Program-made: the position numbers and the translations under genes
The notes under the pieces: model-generated
What the model saw: the letters and a program-made list of their open reading frames with translations, nothing else
Database searches by the model: none
Told to the model about the DNA's origin: nothing
From: Cyanobacteriota bacterium erpe_2018_sw_21hr_WHONDRS-SW48-000092_B_bin.40
GTDB taxonomy: Bacteria > Cyanobacteriota > Vampirovibrionia > Obscuribacterales > Obscuribacteraceae
NCBI GenBank assembly: GCA_030917395.1
Contig: JAUPUU010000180.1
Coordinates: 62,001 to 126,000, forward strand
DNA length: 64,000 nucleotides
Direction: 5' to 3'
In this document: piece by piece, positions 1-10,129 of the stretch
How the letters are laid out: every line of letters begins with the position of its first letter
Position numbering within the stretch: the first letter of the stretch is position 1

Positions 1-740
1 GCGTAATTGCGAGTGAGAGCGAGGCGATACATGTGTTCGCCCTCCCCTTCAGCCCCTAAGAGTGCAGAAGCTGGCAAATAAATCTCATCGAGCCGAGCAG
101 AGCTAATCACCTGGGCGCGACGTCCCAGACTCGCGGCTCTATCACCGAAATCAATATCGTCATCGGCACCAACCAAGAAGTAGCTAAAGCGTTCTTTGCT
201 ACCTAAGGCCTGACCGCGACCACTAACTTCACGCCGATCTTCACTAGCAGCAACAAGATACCACTGGGCGATACCGCCATTGACAAAAGCAGGGTGCTTA
301 CCGCTCAAGACAAATTGCTCGCCTTCCTTGCGGTAAAATACCCGACCACTTTTGATTCCGCCAGACATGCCGAAGCCAGCCAAGCAAGCTTCTTCCATCA
401 GAGGGGAGAGAAACTTTGCTTTCTGCTCATCGCTACCAAAATCGATAACGAACTGCTGCGCAATAGAAGAAGCCTCAACACTGCCAGCGATACCACTACA
501 GCCATAGGCCAATTCTTCAGCGATTAAGCAATTATCGAAACAGCTGAGACCAAGACCGTTAAGAGCCTCAGGCACGCAGGCATTTGCTAGACCTGTTTGC
601 CAAAGCTTGTCAAAAATGTCTCCGGCAAAATCAGCCGACTGGTCATACTTATGAGCCTGGGCCGCAATTTCTCGAGCAGCGAAATCGCGAGCCAACTTTT
701 GGTATTCCTGCTGCTCTGAAGTCAATTTGTGGCTGATCAT
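1..740 (-). CDS. Acyl-CoA dehydrogenase family protein (3' end truncated by window edge)
   Basis: My own minus-strand translation from ATG at 740: MISHKLTSEQQEYQKLARDFAAREIAAQAHKYDQSADF...LIAEELAYGCSGIAGSVEASSIAQQFVIDFGSDEQKAKFLSPLMEEACLAGFGMS; typical ACAD N-terminal and middle domain. Absent from the ORF track because it runs off the window. Confidence 0.88.
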   Translation of the reverse strand, partial: MISHKLTSEQQEYQKLARDFAAREIAAQAHKYDQSADFAGDIFDKLWQTGLANACVPEALNGLGLSCFDNCLIAEELAYGCSGIAGSVEASSIAQQFVIDFGSDEQKAKFLSPLMEEACLAGFGMSGGIKSGRVFYRKEGEQFVLSGKHPAFVNGGIAQWYLVAASEDRREVSGRGQALGSKERFSYFLVGADDDIDFGDRAASLGRRAQVISSARLDEIYLPASALLGAEGEGEHMYRLALTRNY

Positions 741-1020
741 GATTTACCTAGCTAAGCTCTTGTTTGATGTAGACATATATTGTAGGACTGCTAACAATTA
801 GCATCTTATTATCGAATTAAGGCACGACATCTTGGCAAGCGAGCAATTGTCTAGAACCCCGCGGCCTGGTGCTTTGAAGGTCAGGCTAAAAAAATCTTCA
901 TGCCCGAGTTCAAGACTGCTAGAGAAAGGGGCGACTTACCGCTTGACCATTGGAGCAGAGAAGGGCATCATTACACTGTCAAGTGAAAATCAAACCCATC
1001 AGGCCAATTCGCAGCCATAT

Positions 1021-1713
1021 ATGAACGTAATAGTTGCTCCTTCAATTTTATCGGCTGACTTTTCCCGCCTGGGAGAAGAAGTTCGCCGCGCCGAAGCCGG
1101 TGGAGCAGACTGGATACATGTCGATGTTATGGATGGCCACTTCGTTCCCAACCTAACCATTGGCGCACCTGTGGTCAAATGCCTCAAGGGCGTGACCAAA
1201 TTGCCACTCGATGTTCATTTGATGATCAGCGATCCTGACAAATATCTTTCTGACTTCGCTAGCGCTGGAGCCGACTACATCACCGTGCACCAAGAAGCCT
1301 GTCATCACTTGCAGCGCACCTTATCGCATATTCGCTCACTGGGAAAGAAAGCAGGTGTAGCGCTCAATCCGGCCACCCCGGAAGATACACTCAAGTATGT
1401 TTTACAAGACCTCGACTTAGTCTTGATTATGTCAGTGAACCCAGGCTTTGGCGGTCAAAAGTTTATCGCTGAAGTCATACCCAAAATCGCCAATTTGCGA
1501 AAAATGTTTGACGAAGCTGGGCGTCCAGAAGTAATAATTTCAGTTGATGGTGGTATCAATGCCGATACCGCCAGGCAAGTAGTGGCCCATGGCGCCACGG
1601 CCATGGTAGCTGGCAACTTTGTCTATGGTGCAGCCGATTTAGGCAAAGCTATTCAAGATTTAAAAGCCGCGGGAAAGAGTGCCCCCGTCAAAGAAAAAGC
1701 AGTGCTCAAGTAG
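1021..1713 (+). CDS. rpe: Ribulose-phosphate 3-epimerase
   Basis: MNVIVAPSILSADFSRLGEEV...DWIHVDVMDGHFVPNLTIGAPVV...MSVNPGFGGQKFI...SVDGGIN. The TTG start at 832 in the ORF track is probably too far upstream. Confidence 0.95.
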   Translation: MNVIVAPSILSADFSRLGEEVRRAEAGGADWIHVDVMDGHFVPNLTIGAPVVKCLKGVTKLPLDVHLMISDPDKYLSDFASAGADYITVHQEACHHLQRTLSHIRSLGKKAGVALNPATPEDTLKYVLQDLDLVLIMSVNPGFGGQKFIAEVIPKIANLRKMFDEAGRPEVIISVDGGINADTARQVVAHGATAMVAGNFVYGAADLGKAIQDLKAAGKSAPVKEKAVLK

Positions 1714-1726
1714 TAAGGAGAAAACA

Positions 1727-2320
1727 ATGACCGAGTCGTTGAAAATGACTAAGCGTATTCCGGGAGTACTGGCACTGACAATAGCAGTGGCAACAGTGTT
1801 ATCGACTCAATTCGTTTTTCCTGGCAAGGCAATGGCCGCCTATGATGATCTTTTCGTCGACACCTCAGAGATTGGGCAAGATCACCACGGAGTTGTGAGC
1901 TCTGACCAGTTTCTTGAACTAGGTGTTCCTTCTGCTAACGGCCTAAGAATCGAAGGCGAGCAATCAATGCGCCTCGGCAAATTAGACCGGGCAATTATGG
2001 TGCTGCAGCGTTCTGTCGAACTGGCACCGGCCGATATGGACGGTCGAATACTTTACGGTGAGGCTCTCGAGAAAAAGCTCATCAAGCAAAAAGACCGCGA
2101 CCCAGCTCTCTACAACTATGTCATCAAGCAATGGCTGTTCGTGGCTAAAAACGCTGAGTTTGCCGATCAAAGCATGCAGGGCTTCAACCACCTTCTTAAA
2201 GTCTGCGGCACAGTGCCGAAGAAGTGGGAAAAAGAGAAGAAATTCTTGGCTCGTGTGCTTATTCCTGAAGACGGAACTGCTCCTGTCAAGCTAGGACGCC
2301 GCACTCAAACTACTATGTAG
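1727..2320 (+). CDS. Secreted TPR-like protein of unknown function
   Basis: N-terminal signal-like hydrophobic segment; TPR-like LGKLDRAIMVLQRSVELAPADMDGRILYGEAL; ATG at 1727 preceded by AAGGAG. Confidence 0.65.
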   Translation: MTESLKMTKRIPGVLALTIAVATVLSTQFVFPGKAMAAYDDLFVDTSEIGQDHHGVVSSDQFLELGVPSANGLRIEGEQSMRLGKLDRAIMVLQRSVELAPADMDGRILYGEALEKKLIKQKDRDPALYNYVIKQWLFVAKNAEFADQSMQGFNHLLKVCGTVPKKWEKEKKFLARVLIPEDGTAPVKLGRRTQTTM

Positions 2321-2738
2321 TTTTTCGACGCAGCAAACGCTTGACCAATTTAACTAAATCGATGGTGCTAGCAACGGCACCCCAAATTGCAATGAGCAGT
2401 CCAAGGTAGAGCCATGCCCAGGGCGAATGCATCGTGATCAAGTGCTGCTTCATCAGCAGTACTTCACCGACAAATTTATCGCTCTCTAAATGGGCTAGTA
2501 CCAGAAGAAAGAAACCAATAAAGGCGTTAGAAAGTCCAAACAACAGGATCAACCAAGATTGCCGGGCAAGCACGAGCAAGGGCACGAAGCCTAGCAAGAG
2601 TAATGAGTCTGGTAGCCATATTAATGCACTAGTGGCCGGTATTTGGAAAGCAAGAACAATACTGAGAAGCCAAAGCGCAGTAGAAAGCACTGTAGCTACT
2701 AGCGATTTCTTGCTCGTCTTCTTTGGGCTAGCCATCAA
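2313..2738 (-). CDS. Small multi-pass membrane protein
   Basis: 141 aa with several hydrophobic segments; overlaps the start of its upstream neighbour's 3' end on the same strand. Confidence 0.6.
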   Translation of the reverse strand: MMASPKKTSKKSLVATVLSTALWLLSIVLAFQIPATSALIWLPDSLLLLGFVPLLVLARQSWLILLFGLSNAFIGFFLLVLAHLESDKFVGEVLLMKQHLITMHSPWAWLYLGLLIAIWGAVASTIDLVKLVKRLLRRKTT

Positions 2739-3942
2739 ATGGCTGACCCAAAGTTAAAGTCATCCTCACAGCATCAAGAACAATGGCCATCTCAAGCGGA
2801 ACATCCGTGCTCTTCTTGCAAGAAGCGACAACTTCGTTAGCAAAGCCGATTTTATCGAAATCTCCTAAGCCTCGATCCCTATATATTTTGTTCAAGGCAT
2901 CTTTACGTCGACCGCTCTCGGGCAAGGCAAACTCACACTGAGACAGTGTTTGTCCAAATCTTGCCAAATGCTCTTCAAGCAAATAGAGCAACTGCTCATA
3001 GGAATAGCTATCCTCCAATTCCACCACCGCCAGTGATACCAGCTGATCACAATCGCGCAGTGCATCTTCAATTAACTCAGCCGAGTGTTCGGCGTCACCG
3101 TCAAGCACACAGACAATCGGCAAGCGCACCGTATCTTTAATTGTCAGATAGCGCCGAGCTACTTGTTTAGCACCGCCACTGGCAATAACTTCCACACCTA
3201 GCTGACTAAAGGACAGACCAGACAAGCGAGCAAAGTGCGGCAAGACGATGGCCTCAGTCTGTCCTTCTACCAAGAGCAAAAGATTTGGTCTTAGCTTTCC
3301 GGCTAGCTTCTTGGCACATTCATAAACTTTGTCTGCAAGAACTTCAACAGACAGAAGAGGCAGAGCGGCATGACCAGAGGCCAAAGCATCAGCCTTCAAT
3401 TCTCGGAAAATCTCTTGAACGAGAAGAACTCGCTCTAGATCTTCTTTCTTTTCGGTCTGTCTGAGGCTTTCCCACTCACTAAAGCGCCAATCTATAGTGG
3501 CCAGAAGACAAGCGCGCAACCATGCTTGAGCAGCCCGGGAACAGCCGTGCCCAAGGAGCTCAAGCAAAGCTTGCATTTTGGGGCTGAGCTGCACTTCGTC
3601 AGTGATATGTTGATACTGCTGATACCAAATCGTCAAAGCAGTTTCACTAAAGACCCGCAAATCATCGAGTGCTATAGCTAAGCTGAGAATTTGCGAAAGA
3701 CTCGGTTCTTCAACATTTTGCGGGCCAAAGATTTGCCCGAAAGTCTTTGCCAGAGTTAAATAGTTGCTTTCAATTGAGCGTAAAATCGGCTTGGTATCTG
3801 GGTTCTTGGCACATTGCTTGGCGACAGTCTTACGCATTCTGGCAAAGCGACTGGCAGGTTCCTCAAAGGCAAGTTGCCTTAAGGCGGCAACGAACAGTTC
3901 GTTTACATCTGGTTTGCGAAAAACTATCTCTTCACATGTCAA
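2728..3942 (-). CDS. OLD-like TOPRIM-domain protein lacking an ATPase domain
   Basis: LLLLVEGQTEAIVLPHFARLSG...VEVIASGGAKQVARRYLTIKD...IVCVLDGDAEHS: TOPRIM E..E/GG/DxD pattern as in OLD family nucleases; no Walker A motif seen in the 404 aa. Confidence 0.7.
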   Translation of the reverse strand: MTCEEIVFRKPDVNELFVAALRQLAFEEPASRFARMRKTVAKQCAKNPDTKPILRSIESNYLTLAKTFGQIFGPQNVEEPSLSQILSLAIALDDLRVFSETALTIWYQQYQHITDEVQLSPKMQALLELLGHGCSRAAQAWLRACLLATIDWRFSEWESLRQTEKKEDLERVLLVQEIFRELKADALASGHAALPLLSVEVLADKVYECAKKLAGKLRPNLLLLVEGQTEAIVLPHFARLSGLSFSQLGVEVIASGGAKQVARRYLTIKDTVRLPIVCVLDGDAEHSAELIEDALRDCDQLVSLAVVELEDSYSYEQLLYLLEEHLARFGQTLSQCEFALPESGRRKDALNKIYRDRGLGDFDKIGFANEVVASCKKSTDVPLEMAIVLDAVRMTLTLGQPFDG

Positions 3943-4046
3943 ACTTCGTAATTACCCCTTTCTAAACCGCCGACCAACCTATAGTCTAGTAAGTTCGCTC
4001 TTAGCAAGCAAGCGAAACTGACGGCGATGTAAAAAGAGAGTTGTAG

Positions 4047-5474
4047 ATGTCCTCTTCGGCAGACGAGCGTGAAATCTCGCCTGAAATTGAATCTAGCGAG
4101 ATTAACTCCACCGACCGACTGGTGAGCGGCTCAACTTGGGCTGCCATCTGGCACATGAGCTGGCCCATGATGGTGCAAATGCTGGTGATTTCATCGGCTA
4201 GCTTTGTCGATATCTGGGTGGCCGGTAAACTCGGTTCTGAAGTACAGGCAGCACTCGGCATCTGCAATCAAATCTGGTTTCTGATGCTGCTTTTGACCGT
4301 AGCTCTATCTTCAGGAACCATGGCTCTGATCAGTCGTTTCTGGGGGGCTCGCGACTATAGCCAGGCTGTAGAAGCCGGTCGGCAGTCACTGATTTTTTGC
4401 ATACTGTTTGGGGTGCTCTCGACTCTAGCTGGGTGGGGCGCCGCCAAACCACTGTTAGCGATGGCTGGAGCCAGCCCCCACGTGCAAGAACTGGGCTGGC
4501 AGTATCTATCTATCGACCTCCTGTCACAACTACCTTTTACTGTGGTCTGGACAGCACACTCGATGTTTCGTGCCATCGGCAATTCCAGAGTGCCTCTGCT
4601 CAACTGGTTTTTCATGGCAGTGGTAATCATTGGTCTAGATTTTTTCCTCTGCTTAGGCTGGCCTCAGTTAGGAGTCTCAGGCATCGGCTGGGCTTGGTTT
4701 GCTGGCGGATTAGTGGGTATGTCACTCAATCTCTATCTCTTATCGAAGTCTGATCTGGCAGGCTCTCTCAATCTCTGGCCAGCTATCAAAGGCGGCTTGA
4801 CGAAAGAAACAAAGGAATGGATCTGGCGTATTCTGAAAATCGGCATTCCCACATGCATTCAAGATCTAGCCTGGGTAATGGGCAATTTCGCCCTCTTTCT
4901 CATTTTCGCCATGACTAAAGACCCCACGGCCTGCCAGGCGGCTTGGACCATAGGCTTCAGAGTTGAAGAAATGCTTTGTACCTTGCCCCTGCATGCTCTA
5001 GCTACTTCAATTGGCACAATTGTTGGTCAAAACCTGGGTGCAAAAAAACCAGAGCGCGCTGAAGCTACGGGCTGGCAAGCCATGAAAATTGGCTTGGCCA
5101 TTGAATTTCCCACGGCCCTAATCATGTTTGTTTTCGCCACACCAATTGCCAGCATGATGAGCAGTGAACCCAATGTGGTTAGCTGCACAGCCGATTATTT
5201 CCGTATCGTTGGTCTCTCTGAGCCACTGACTGCTTGCTGGATAGTATTATTTGGCGCACTGACTGGGGCCGGCTACACGAAATGGCCAATGTGGATTGGC
5301 ATACTTTGTCTAACAGTGGTGCGACTACCACTCGCCTTTTTGCTCACCACTAAATATGGTCTTGCTCTCGGCCCACCGGGCATCTGGCTGGGGATTGCCG
5401 CCTCCTCATCAATCATAGGATTGCTAGCAGTCTGGCGCTTTAAGTCTGGTGTCTGGAAAACGCAACAAGTCTAA
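4047..5474 (+). CDS. MATE family efflux transporter
   Basis: 12-TM-like protein: MSWPMMVQMLVISSASFVDIWVAGKLGSEVQAALGICNQIWFLM...QAAWTIGFRVEEMLCTLPLHALATSIGTIVGQNLGA. Confidence 0.92.
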   Translation: MSSSADEREISPEIESSEINSTDRLVSGSTWAAIWHMSWPMMVQMLVISSASFVDIWVAGKLGSEVQAALGICNQIWFLMLLLTVALSSGTMALISRFWGARDYSQAVEAGRQSLIFCILFGVLSTLAGWGAAKPLLAMAGASPHVQELGWQYLSIDLLSQLPFTVVWTAHSMFRAIGNSRVPLLNWFFMAVVIIGLDFFLCLGWPQLGVSGIGWAWFAGGLVGMSLNLYLLSKSDLAGSLNLWPAIKGGLTKETKEWIWRILKIGIPTCIQDLAWVMGNFALFLIFAMTKDPTACQAAWTIGFRVEEMLCTLPLHALATSIGTIVGQNLGAKKPERAEATGWQAMKIGLAIEFPTALIMFVFATPIASMMSSEPNVVSCTADYFRIVGLSEPLTACWIVLFGALTGAGYTKWPMWIGILCLTVVRLPLAFLLTTKYGLALGPPGIWLGIAASSSIIGLLAVWRFKSGVWKTQQV

Positions 5475-5556
5475 AATTTAGAATTTTGAATTGAACTTTA
5501 GTGAGTTCTGCAACGTCTTAAGAAGAAGACTGGCTGACTGCGCTGAGGAAGAATCA

Positions 5557-6090
5557 ATGAAAAAAGGAAAGACCGTGCAATTGAGCACCTTGCTCGACTA
5601 TCAAATTCCCAAGCTTAAGCTCTGTCTTGTGAAAGAAGAAATAAACCTCAAACCACCGTTTCCGGCCATAAAATCTGCCGAAGATGCCGCTTCTCTTCTT
5701 AAGCCTTTGCACTTTGCCTCAGAAGAACACTTTGTCAGCCTACACCTCAATACTAAGTTCGAAGTAATTGGCCTACACGAAGTTTCCCACGGTACCCTCT
5801 CGGCCTCTCTGGTTCATCCAAGAGAGGTATTTAAAGCCGCCCTGGTTGCCAACAGCTATGCCATTCTAGTCTGTCACAATCACCCATCTGGAGCCAAGCT
5901 GACGCCTTCAAAAGAAGACTTCGAAACCACCAAGCAGCTAATAGCAGCAGGCAAAGTGCTGGGAGTAAGCGTACTTGACCACCTAATTCTTGGCCTGAAG
6001 AACACAATAAGTAGTGCCGCTAAGAGGGGTAAAGAGCATTTTGAAATATTTAGTTTCCGCGAAAATCATCCAGAAATCTGGGACTGTTAG
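5557..6090 (+). CDS. RadC-like JAB domain protein
   Basis: [50 protein letters not shown], RadC/JAB motif; start taken as ATG at 5557 (TTG at 5491 also possible). Confidence 0.85.
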   Translation: MKKGKTVQLSTLLDYQIPKLKLCLVKEEINLKPPFPAIKSAEDAASLLKPLHFASEEHFVSLHLNTKFEVIGLHEVSHGTLSASLVHPREVFKAALVANSYAILVCHNHPSGAKLTPSKEDFETTKQLIAAGKVLGVSVLDHLILGLKNTISSAAKRGKEHFEIFSFRENHPEIWDC

Positions 6091-6113
6091 CAACTTTCAA
6101 GTATGATTTCGGT

Positions 6114-7337
6114 ATGACATTTACTGAAAAAAGAAAAACGGCCGTAGTTAAAATCGGCAACAAAGAGATGGGCGGCGCTTGCCCCGTGTTGGTTCAATCT
6201 ATGACCAATACGCCCACTGAAGACCCGCAAGCCACCGCCGATCAAGTAATTGAGTTAGCTGACGCTGGCTCAGAAATTGTGCGCATCACAGTTAACACAA
6301 AAGAAGCCGCCAAAGCTGTGCCCAAAATAGTTAGCTTGCTAGAGCAGCGAGGCTATGACACACCGCTGGTGGGCGATTTTCACTATAACGGTCACCTGCT
6401 ACTTTCTGAGTTTCATGACTGCGCCAAACTACTGGCAAAATATCGTATAAATCCTGGCAATGTAGGTCGGGGTGAAAAGCATGATGGTAACTTCAGAGCC
6501 ATGGTAGAGGCTGCTCTCAAATGGCAGAAGCCAGTGCGTATAGGCGTCAACTGGGGCTCACTCGACCAAGAGTTGTTAGCAAAGATGATGGACGAAAATG
6601 CTTTGCTGCCAGAACCTAAAGATGGTCACGAAGTATTGATTGATGCCATTGTCGAAAGCGCTTTGTCATCAGCGGCGGTGGCAGAAAAATATGGTCTTAG
6701 TAAAGGACAAATAGTTCTTTCTGCCAAAGTTTCAGAAGTACGAGATCTTGTTAGCGTTTACACCCGCTTGGCAGCGAACTGCGACTATGCCTTGCATCTC
6801 GGACTGACAGAAGCAGGCATGGGCATGAAAGGCATTGTGGCATCCACCGCCGCTTTATCAGTATTGTTAGCTCAGGGTATCGGCGATACCATTCGCGTAA
6901 GTCTTACACCAGCTCCTGGTGCAGCTCGCGACCAAGAAGTAAGAGTTTGCCAGCAAATTCTGCAATCACTGGGTATCCGTTCATTCAATCCACAAGTTAC
7001 AGCCTGCCCAGGTTGTGGCCGAACCACTAGCACTGTTTTCCAAGAGTTGGCCCAAGATATACAAGAGCATCTGACAGCAGAGCGCGCTCGTTGGCAACAG
7101 CAGTATCCGGGAGTGGAAGAACTTAAGGTGGCGGTAATGGGTTGCATCGTCAATGGCCCAGGCGAATCTAAACACGCTGATATCGGTATTTCCCTTCCTG
7201 GTACTGGAGAGGAGCCACGCGCACCCGTTTATATTGATGGCAAACATTTCACCACACTAGGTGGGCCGAATTTAGCGCAAGACTTCATTAAGCTAGTCAA
7301 CGACTATGTTGAAAACCGCTACGCTCTAAGAAGCTGA
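6114..7337 (+). CDS. ispG: 4-hydroxy-3-methylbut-2-en-1-yl diphosphate synthase
   Basis: [34 protein letters not shown]...NPGNVGRG...[17 protein letters not shown]...[23 protein letters not shown]. Confidence 0.97.
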   Translation: MTFTEKRKTAVVKIGNKEMGGACPVLVQSMTNTPTEDPQATADQVIELADAGSEIVRITVNTKEAAKAVPKIVSLLEQRGYDTPLVGDFHYNGHLLLSEFHDCAKLLAKYRINPGNVGRGEKHDGNFRAMVEAALKWQKPVRIGVNWGSLDQELLAKMMDENALLPEPKDGHEVLIDAIVESALSSAAVAEKYGLSKGQIVLSAKVSEVRDLVSVYTRLAANCDYALHLGLTEAGMGMKGIVASTAALSVLLAQGIGDTIRVSLTPAPGAARDQEVRVCQQILQSLGIRSFNPQVTACPGCGRTTSTVFQELAQDIQEHLTAERARWQQQYPGVEELKVAVMGCIVNGPGESKHADIGISLPGTGEEPRAPVYIDGKHFTTLGGPNLAQDFIKLVNDYVENRYALRS

Positions 7338-7413
7338 ACAAGAATCGCAAAATAGAAAGCAGAGCTGGCGGTCAGCTCTGCTTTTCTGTATTGAAGCCGT
7401 TAACAACTAGATT

Positions 7414-8391
7414 TTAGTTGTGCTCGTGCAACTTGCGTACTTCAGTAGTGAGCTTAGGCACTATTTCTAAGACATCACCAACGATACCGTAATTGGCAAA
7501 TTTGAAGATCGGTGCATCAGGATCTTTGTTTATTGCCACAATTACTTTAGAAGAAGACATACCAGCTAAATGCTGAATGGCTCCTGATATTCCGCAAGCG
7601 AAATAGAGTTGTGGACTGACAGTTTTACCGGTCTGGCCTACTTGGAATTGGTGATCGATCCAGCCAGCATCGACGACAGCACGTGAAGCTCCGAGAGCGG
7701 CGCCAAGAGCATCGCAAAGAGACTGCAAGACTGGCCAGTTTTCTGGGCCCTTGATACCACGACCACCAGCAACAATTATTGCCGCTTCAGACAGCTCTAC
7801 TTTAGCTCCTTCAGAGGCATGAACAGCCACAACTTTAGCGCTTACTTTATCGGCTGCGACGGTCAAATCTTCAACAGCACCAGCAGAACCGCTTGATTGA
7901 TTGACAGCAAAAACATTTGGTCTAAGTGTTATGAATGAAAGTGGTGCATCAATCTCATAGACACCCCAGCACTTGCCAGAGTACATCGGGCGCACGGGCA
8001 AAAGATTAGAGCCTTCTTGTTGCAAGGCCATAACGTCAGCGATACAAGGAGCATCAAGACGGGCAGCAACACGAGGGATAAAATCTTTAGCCATAGCCGT
8101 GTGAGCAGCGAAAACATAACGAGGATCGCTCTTTTTCACGGCCTCAGCAGCAGCAGCGGTAAAGGCTTCTGTTGAATAGCTGGCGAACTGCTCGCCATCA
8201 GCAACTAAAATAGAGGTCGGTTCGTACTTTGCCACTTCAGCAGCCAGAGCTTTTACTCCACTGCCTACCAAAAAGGCGGTGACACTCTCACCACTTTGGG
8301 CCCGACGTTTTGCTTCAGAAAGAGCCTCAACAGAGGCTTTTCTTAGTTGGCCATTGCGCTGTTCGACAAAAACTAGATAGCCTTGCGACAT
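7414..8391 (-). CDS. etfA: Electron transfer flavoprotein subunit alpha
   Basis: IVAGGRGIKGPENWPVLQSLCDALGAALGASRAVVDAGWIDHQFQVGQTGKTVSPQLYFACGISGAIQHLAGM...VIVAINKDPDAPIFKFANYGIVGD. Confidence 0.96.
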   Translation of the reverse strand: MSQGYLVFVEQRNGQLRKASVEALSEAKRRAQSGESVTAFLVGSGVKALAAEVAKYEPTSILVADGEQFASYSTEAFTAAAAEAVKKSDPRYVFAAHTAMAKDFIPRVAARLDAPCIADVMALQQEGSNLLPVRPMYSGKCWGVYEIDAPLSFITLRPNVFAVNQSSGSAGAVEDLTVAADKVSAKVVAVHASEGAKVELSEAAIIVAGGRGIKGPENWPVLQSLCDALGAALGASRAVVDAGWIDHQFQVGQTGKTVSPQLYFACGISGAIQHLAGMSSSKVIVAINKDPDAPIFKFANYGIVGDVLEIVPKLTTEVRKLHEHN

Positions 8392-8425
8392 TTTTTTATT
8401 CTCCTAAGAAATTATCTTGCAGTTT

Positions 8426-9214
8426 CTAAAGCACGTGAGCTTCACTGTGCAACAAACTGACCAGCTCTTTAACTTGACTATCAACGTCGCCTTCTATTTT
8501 GCGGCCCTGAGGACGATCTGGTGGCAACATCATTTCTTTGATACGCACTTTGACATTGGCAGCACCAACAGTGCCTTTCACTCCCAGCGCAGTTGCGTCT
8601 TTGACAGCAATCTCTTTGCGACGAGCAGCCATCACGCCTTTGATACCAGGATAGCGTGGCTCATTTAAGCCCTTTTGGCAGCTAATTACCGCTGGCAATG
8701 AGCCTTCCACTGATTCGTGTGCTCCTTCAATTTCGCGTTCGGCCTTGAAAGTCGTACCTTCAACTTCGAGTTTAAGCACCATGGTTGTTTGAGCGCAGCC
8801 AAGCAGCTCAGCCAACATTGAAGGCACTTGACTGTTATCGCCACCAGCGCCCTGATGACCACAGAACACTAAATCGTAGCCGCCATCTTTAATTGCAGCT
8901 GCCAATACTTTAGCTGTAGACAAAGTATCGAGATTGGCAAAATCGGCATCGTTTAAGTGCACAGCACTGTCTATTCCACGAGCAAGGCTATCGCGCAGCA
9001 CATCGGTACATTCGGCACCACCTAAGGCGATGACAGTGGTGTCACCACCATGCTTCTCTTTTTGTTTGAGAGCTTCTTCTATTGCAAATTCATCATAGGG
9101 GCTGGTAATAAAGCGAACACCGGTGTAGTCGATATTCTTTTTGTCTGCAGCTATGGCAATTTTAGTTTCCGTGTCTGGCACGGCTTTAACGCAAACAGCA
9201 ATCTTCAAGGCCAT
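8426..9214 (-). CDS. etfB: Electron transfer flavoprotein subunit beta
   Basis: MALKIAVCVKAVPDTETKI...YDEFAIEEALKQKE...FCGHQGAGGDNSQVPSMLAELL...EPRYPGIKGVMAARRKEI. Confidence 0.96.
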   Translation of the reverse strand: MALKIAVCVKAVPDTETKIAIAADKKNIDYTGVRFITSPYDEFAIEEALKQKEKHGGDTTVIALGGAECTDVLRDSLARGIDSAVHLNDADFANLDTLSTAKVLAAAIKDGGYDLVFCGHQGAGGDNSQVPSMLAELLGCAQTTMVLKLEVEGTTFKAEREIEGAHESVEGSLPAVISCQKGLNEPRYPGIKGVMAARRKEIAVKDATALGVKGTVGAANVKVRIKEMMLPPDRPQGRKIEGDVDSQVKELVSLLHSEAHVL

Positions 9215-9349
9215 GTCTCCTTAAGAGCGGCAAATAAATTCAAGTGTAATTCAGCACCAAATTATAGGCATGCTCTGGCCAATACTAAGGATTATTACCA
9301 CATTCCTTAATGGCGCATGAAATGGCCTAAAGAATGGCTGGAAAAATGC

Positions 9350-10126
9350 CTAAGTTTCGATGCCAGGTTTATCAATAAGGTTGTCGACAGTGCCATTCGA
9401 TGAGCTATCTGTTTGGCTCTGATCATCCGCTGTCGCTTTGCGCCCGCGCAGACCTTCAGGGGTGAGATAGCACTTCTCATTGTTGCACCAGACAATCTGG
9501 TCAACTAATTCATCAGGATCATCAACCACTGTCAACAAGTCAAGTTCATCCTCGGTCAAAAATCCCCGCGTGATTACTTCTGCTCTGAGCCAATCTAATA
9601 GAGGATTCCAAAACTTAGAGCCGACCAAAAACATAGGAAACCGCTTAATCTTTTTGGTTTGAATTAAGGTGACAGTCTCAAAAAGCTCATCGAGACTACC
9701 GAAACCACCGGGCAGAATAACAAATGCCACGGCATACTTGACAAACATGAGCTTACGCACAAAGAAATATCGGAAATCAAGGGATTTAGTTTGGTAGCTG
9801 TTCGGCCTCTGCTCGTGCGAAAGAGAAATGTTCAAACCAATCGATGCGCCACCAGCAGAAAGCGCGCCTTTGTTACCAGCTTCCATAACCCCAGGACCAC
9901 CGCCAGTAATGACAGTAAATCCCTTATCGGCCAGCTTCTTGGCAATATTCTCGGCCAAGATATAAACCGGATCATGAGGCTTACAACGGGCTGTGCCAAA
10001 AATTGAAACCGCTGGTCCAATCTGTGACATCTCGTCAAAGCCTTCGACCAGTTCGGCCATCATGCGAAAAACACGCCAAGTATCTTTGGCGCCCATATCT
10101 TCAAGAACGTATTGAGAGTCAGCCAC
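9350..10126 (-). CDS. LOG family (TIGR00730-like) protein
   Basis: ITGGGPGVMEAGNKGA...ILPGGFGSLDELFETVTLIQTKK: PGGxGTxxE-type LOG motif. Confidence 0.9.
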   Translation of the reverse strand: MADSQYVLEDMGAKDTWRVFRMMAELVEGFDEMSQIGPAVSIFGTARCKPHDPVYILAENIAKKLADKGFTVITGGGPGVMEAGNKGALSAGGASIGLNISLSHEQRPNSYQTKSLDFRYFFVRKLMFVKYAVAFVILPGGFGSLDELFETVTLIQTKKIKRFPMFLVGSKFWNPLLDWLRAEVITRGFLTEDELDLLTVVDDPDELVDQIVWCNNEKCYLTPEGLRGRKATADDQSQTDSSSNGTVDNLIDKPGIET

Positions 10127-10129
10127 TTA

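Noticed and set aside
294-527. 77-aa plus-strand ORF
   Set aside because: Antisense to the well-supported acyl-CoA dehydrogenase gene on the minus strand; no recognisable domain.
832-1020. In-frame N-terminal extension of rpe from a TTG codon
   Set aside because: The rpe homology starts exactly at ATG 1021 (MNVIVAPSILSADFSRLG); the upstream stretch shows no family similarity and is likely untranslated.
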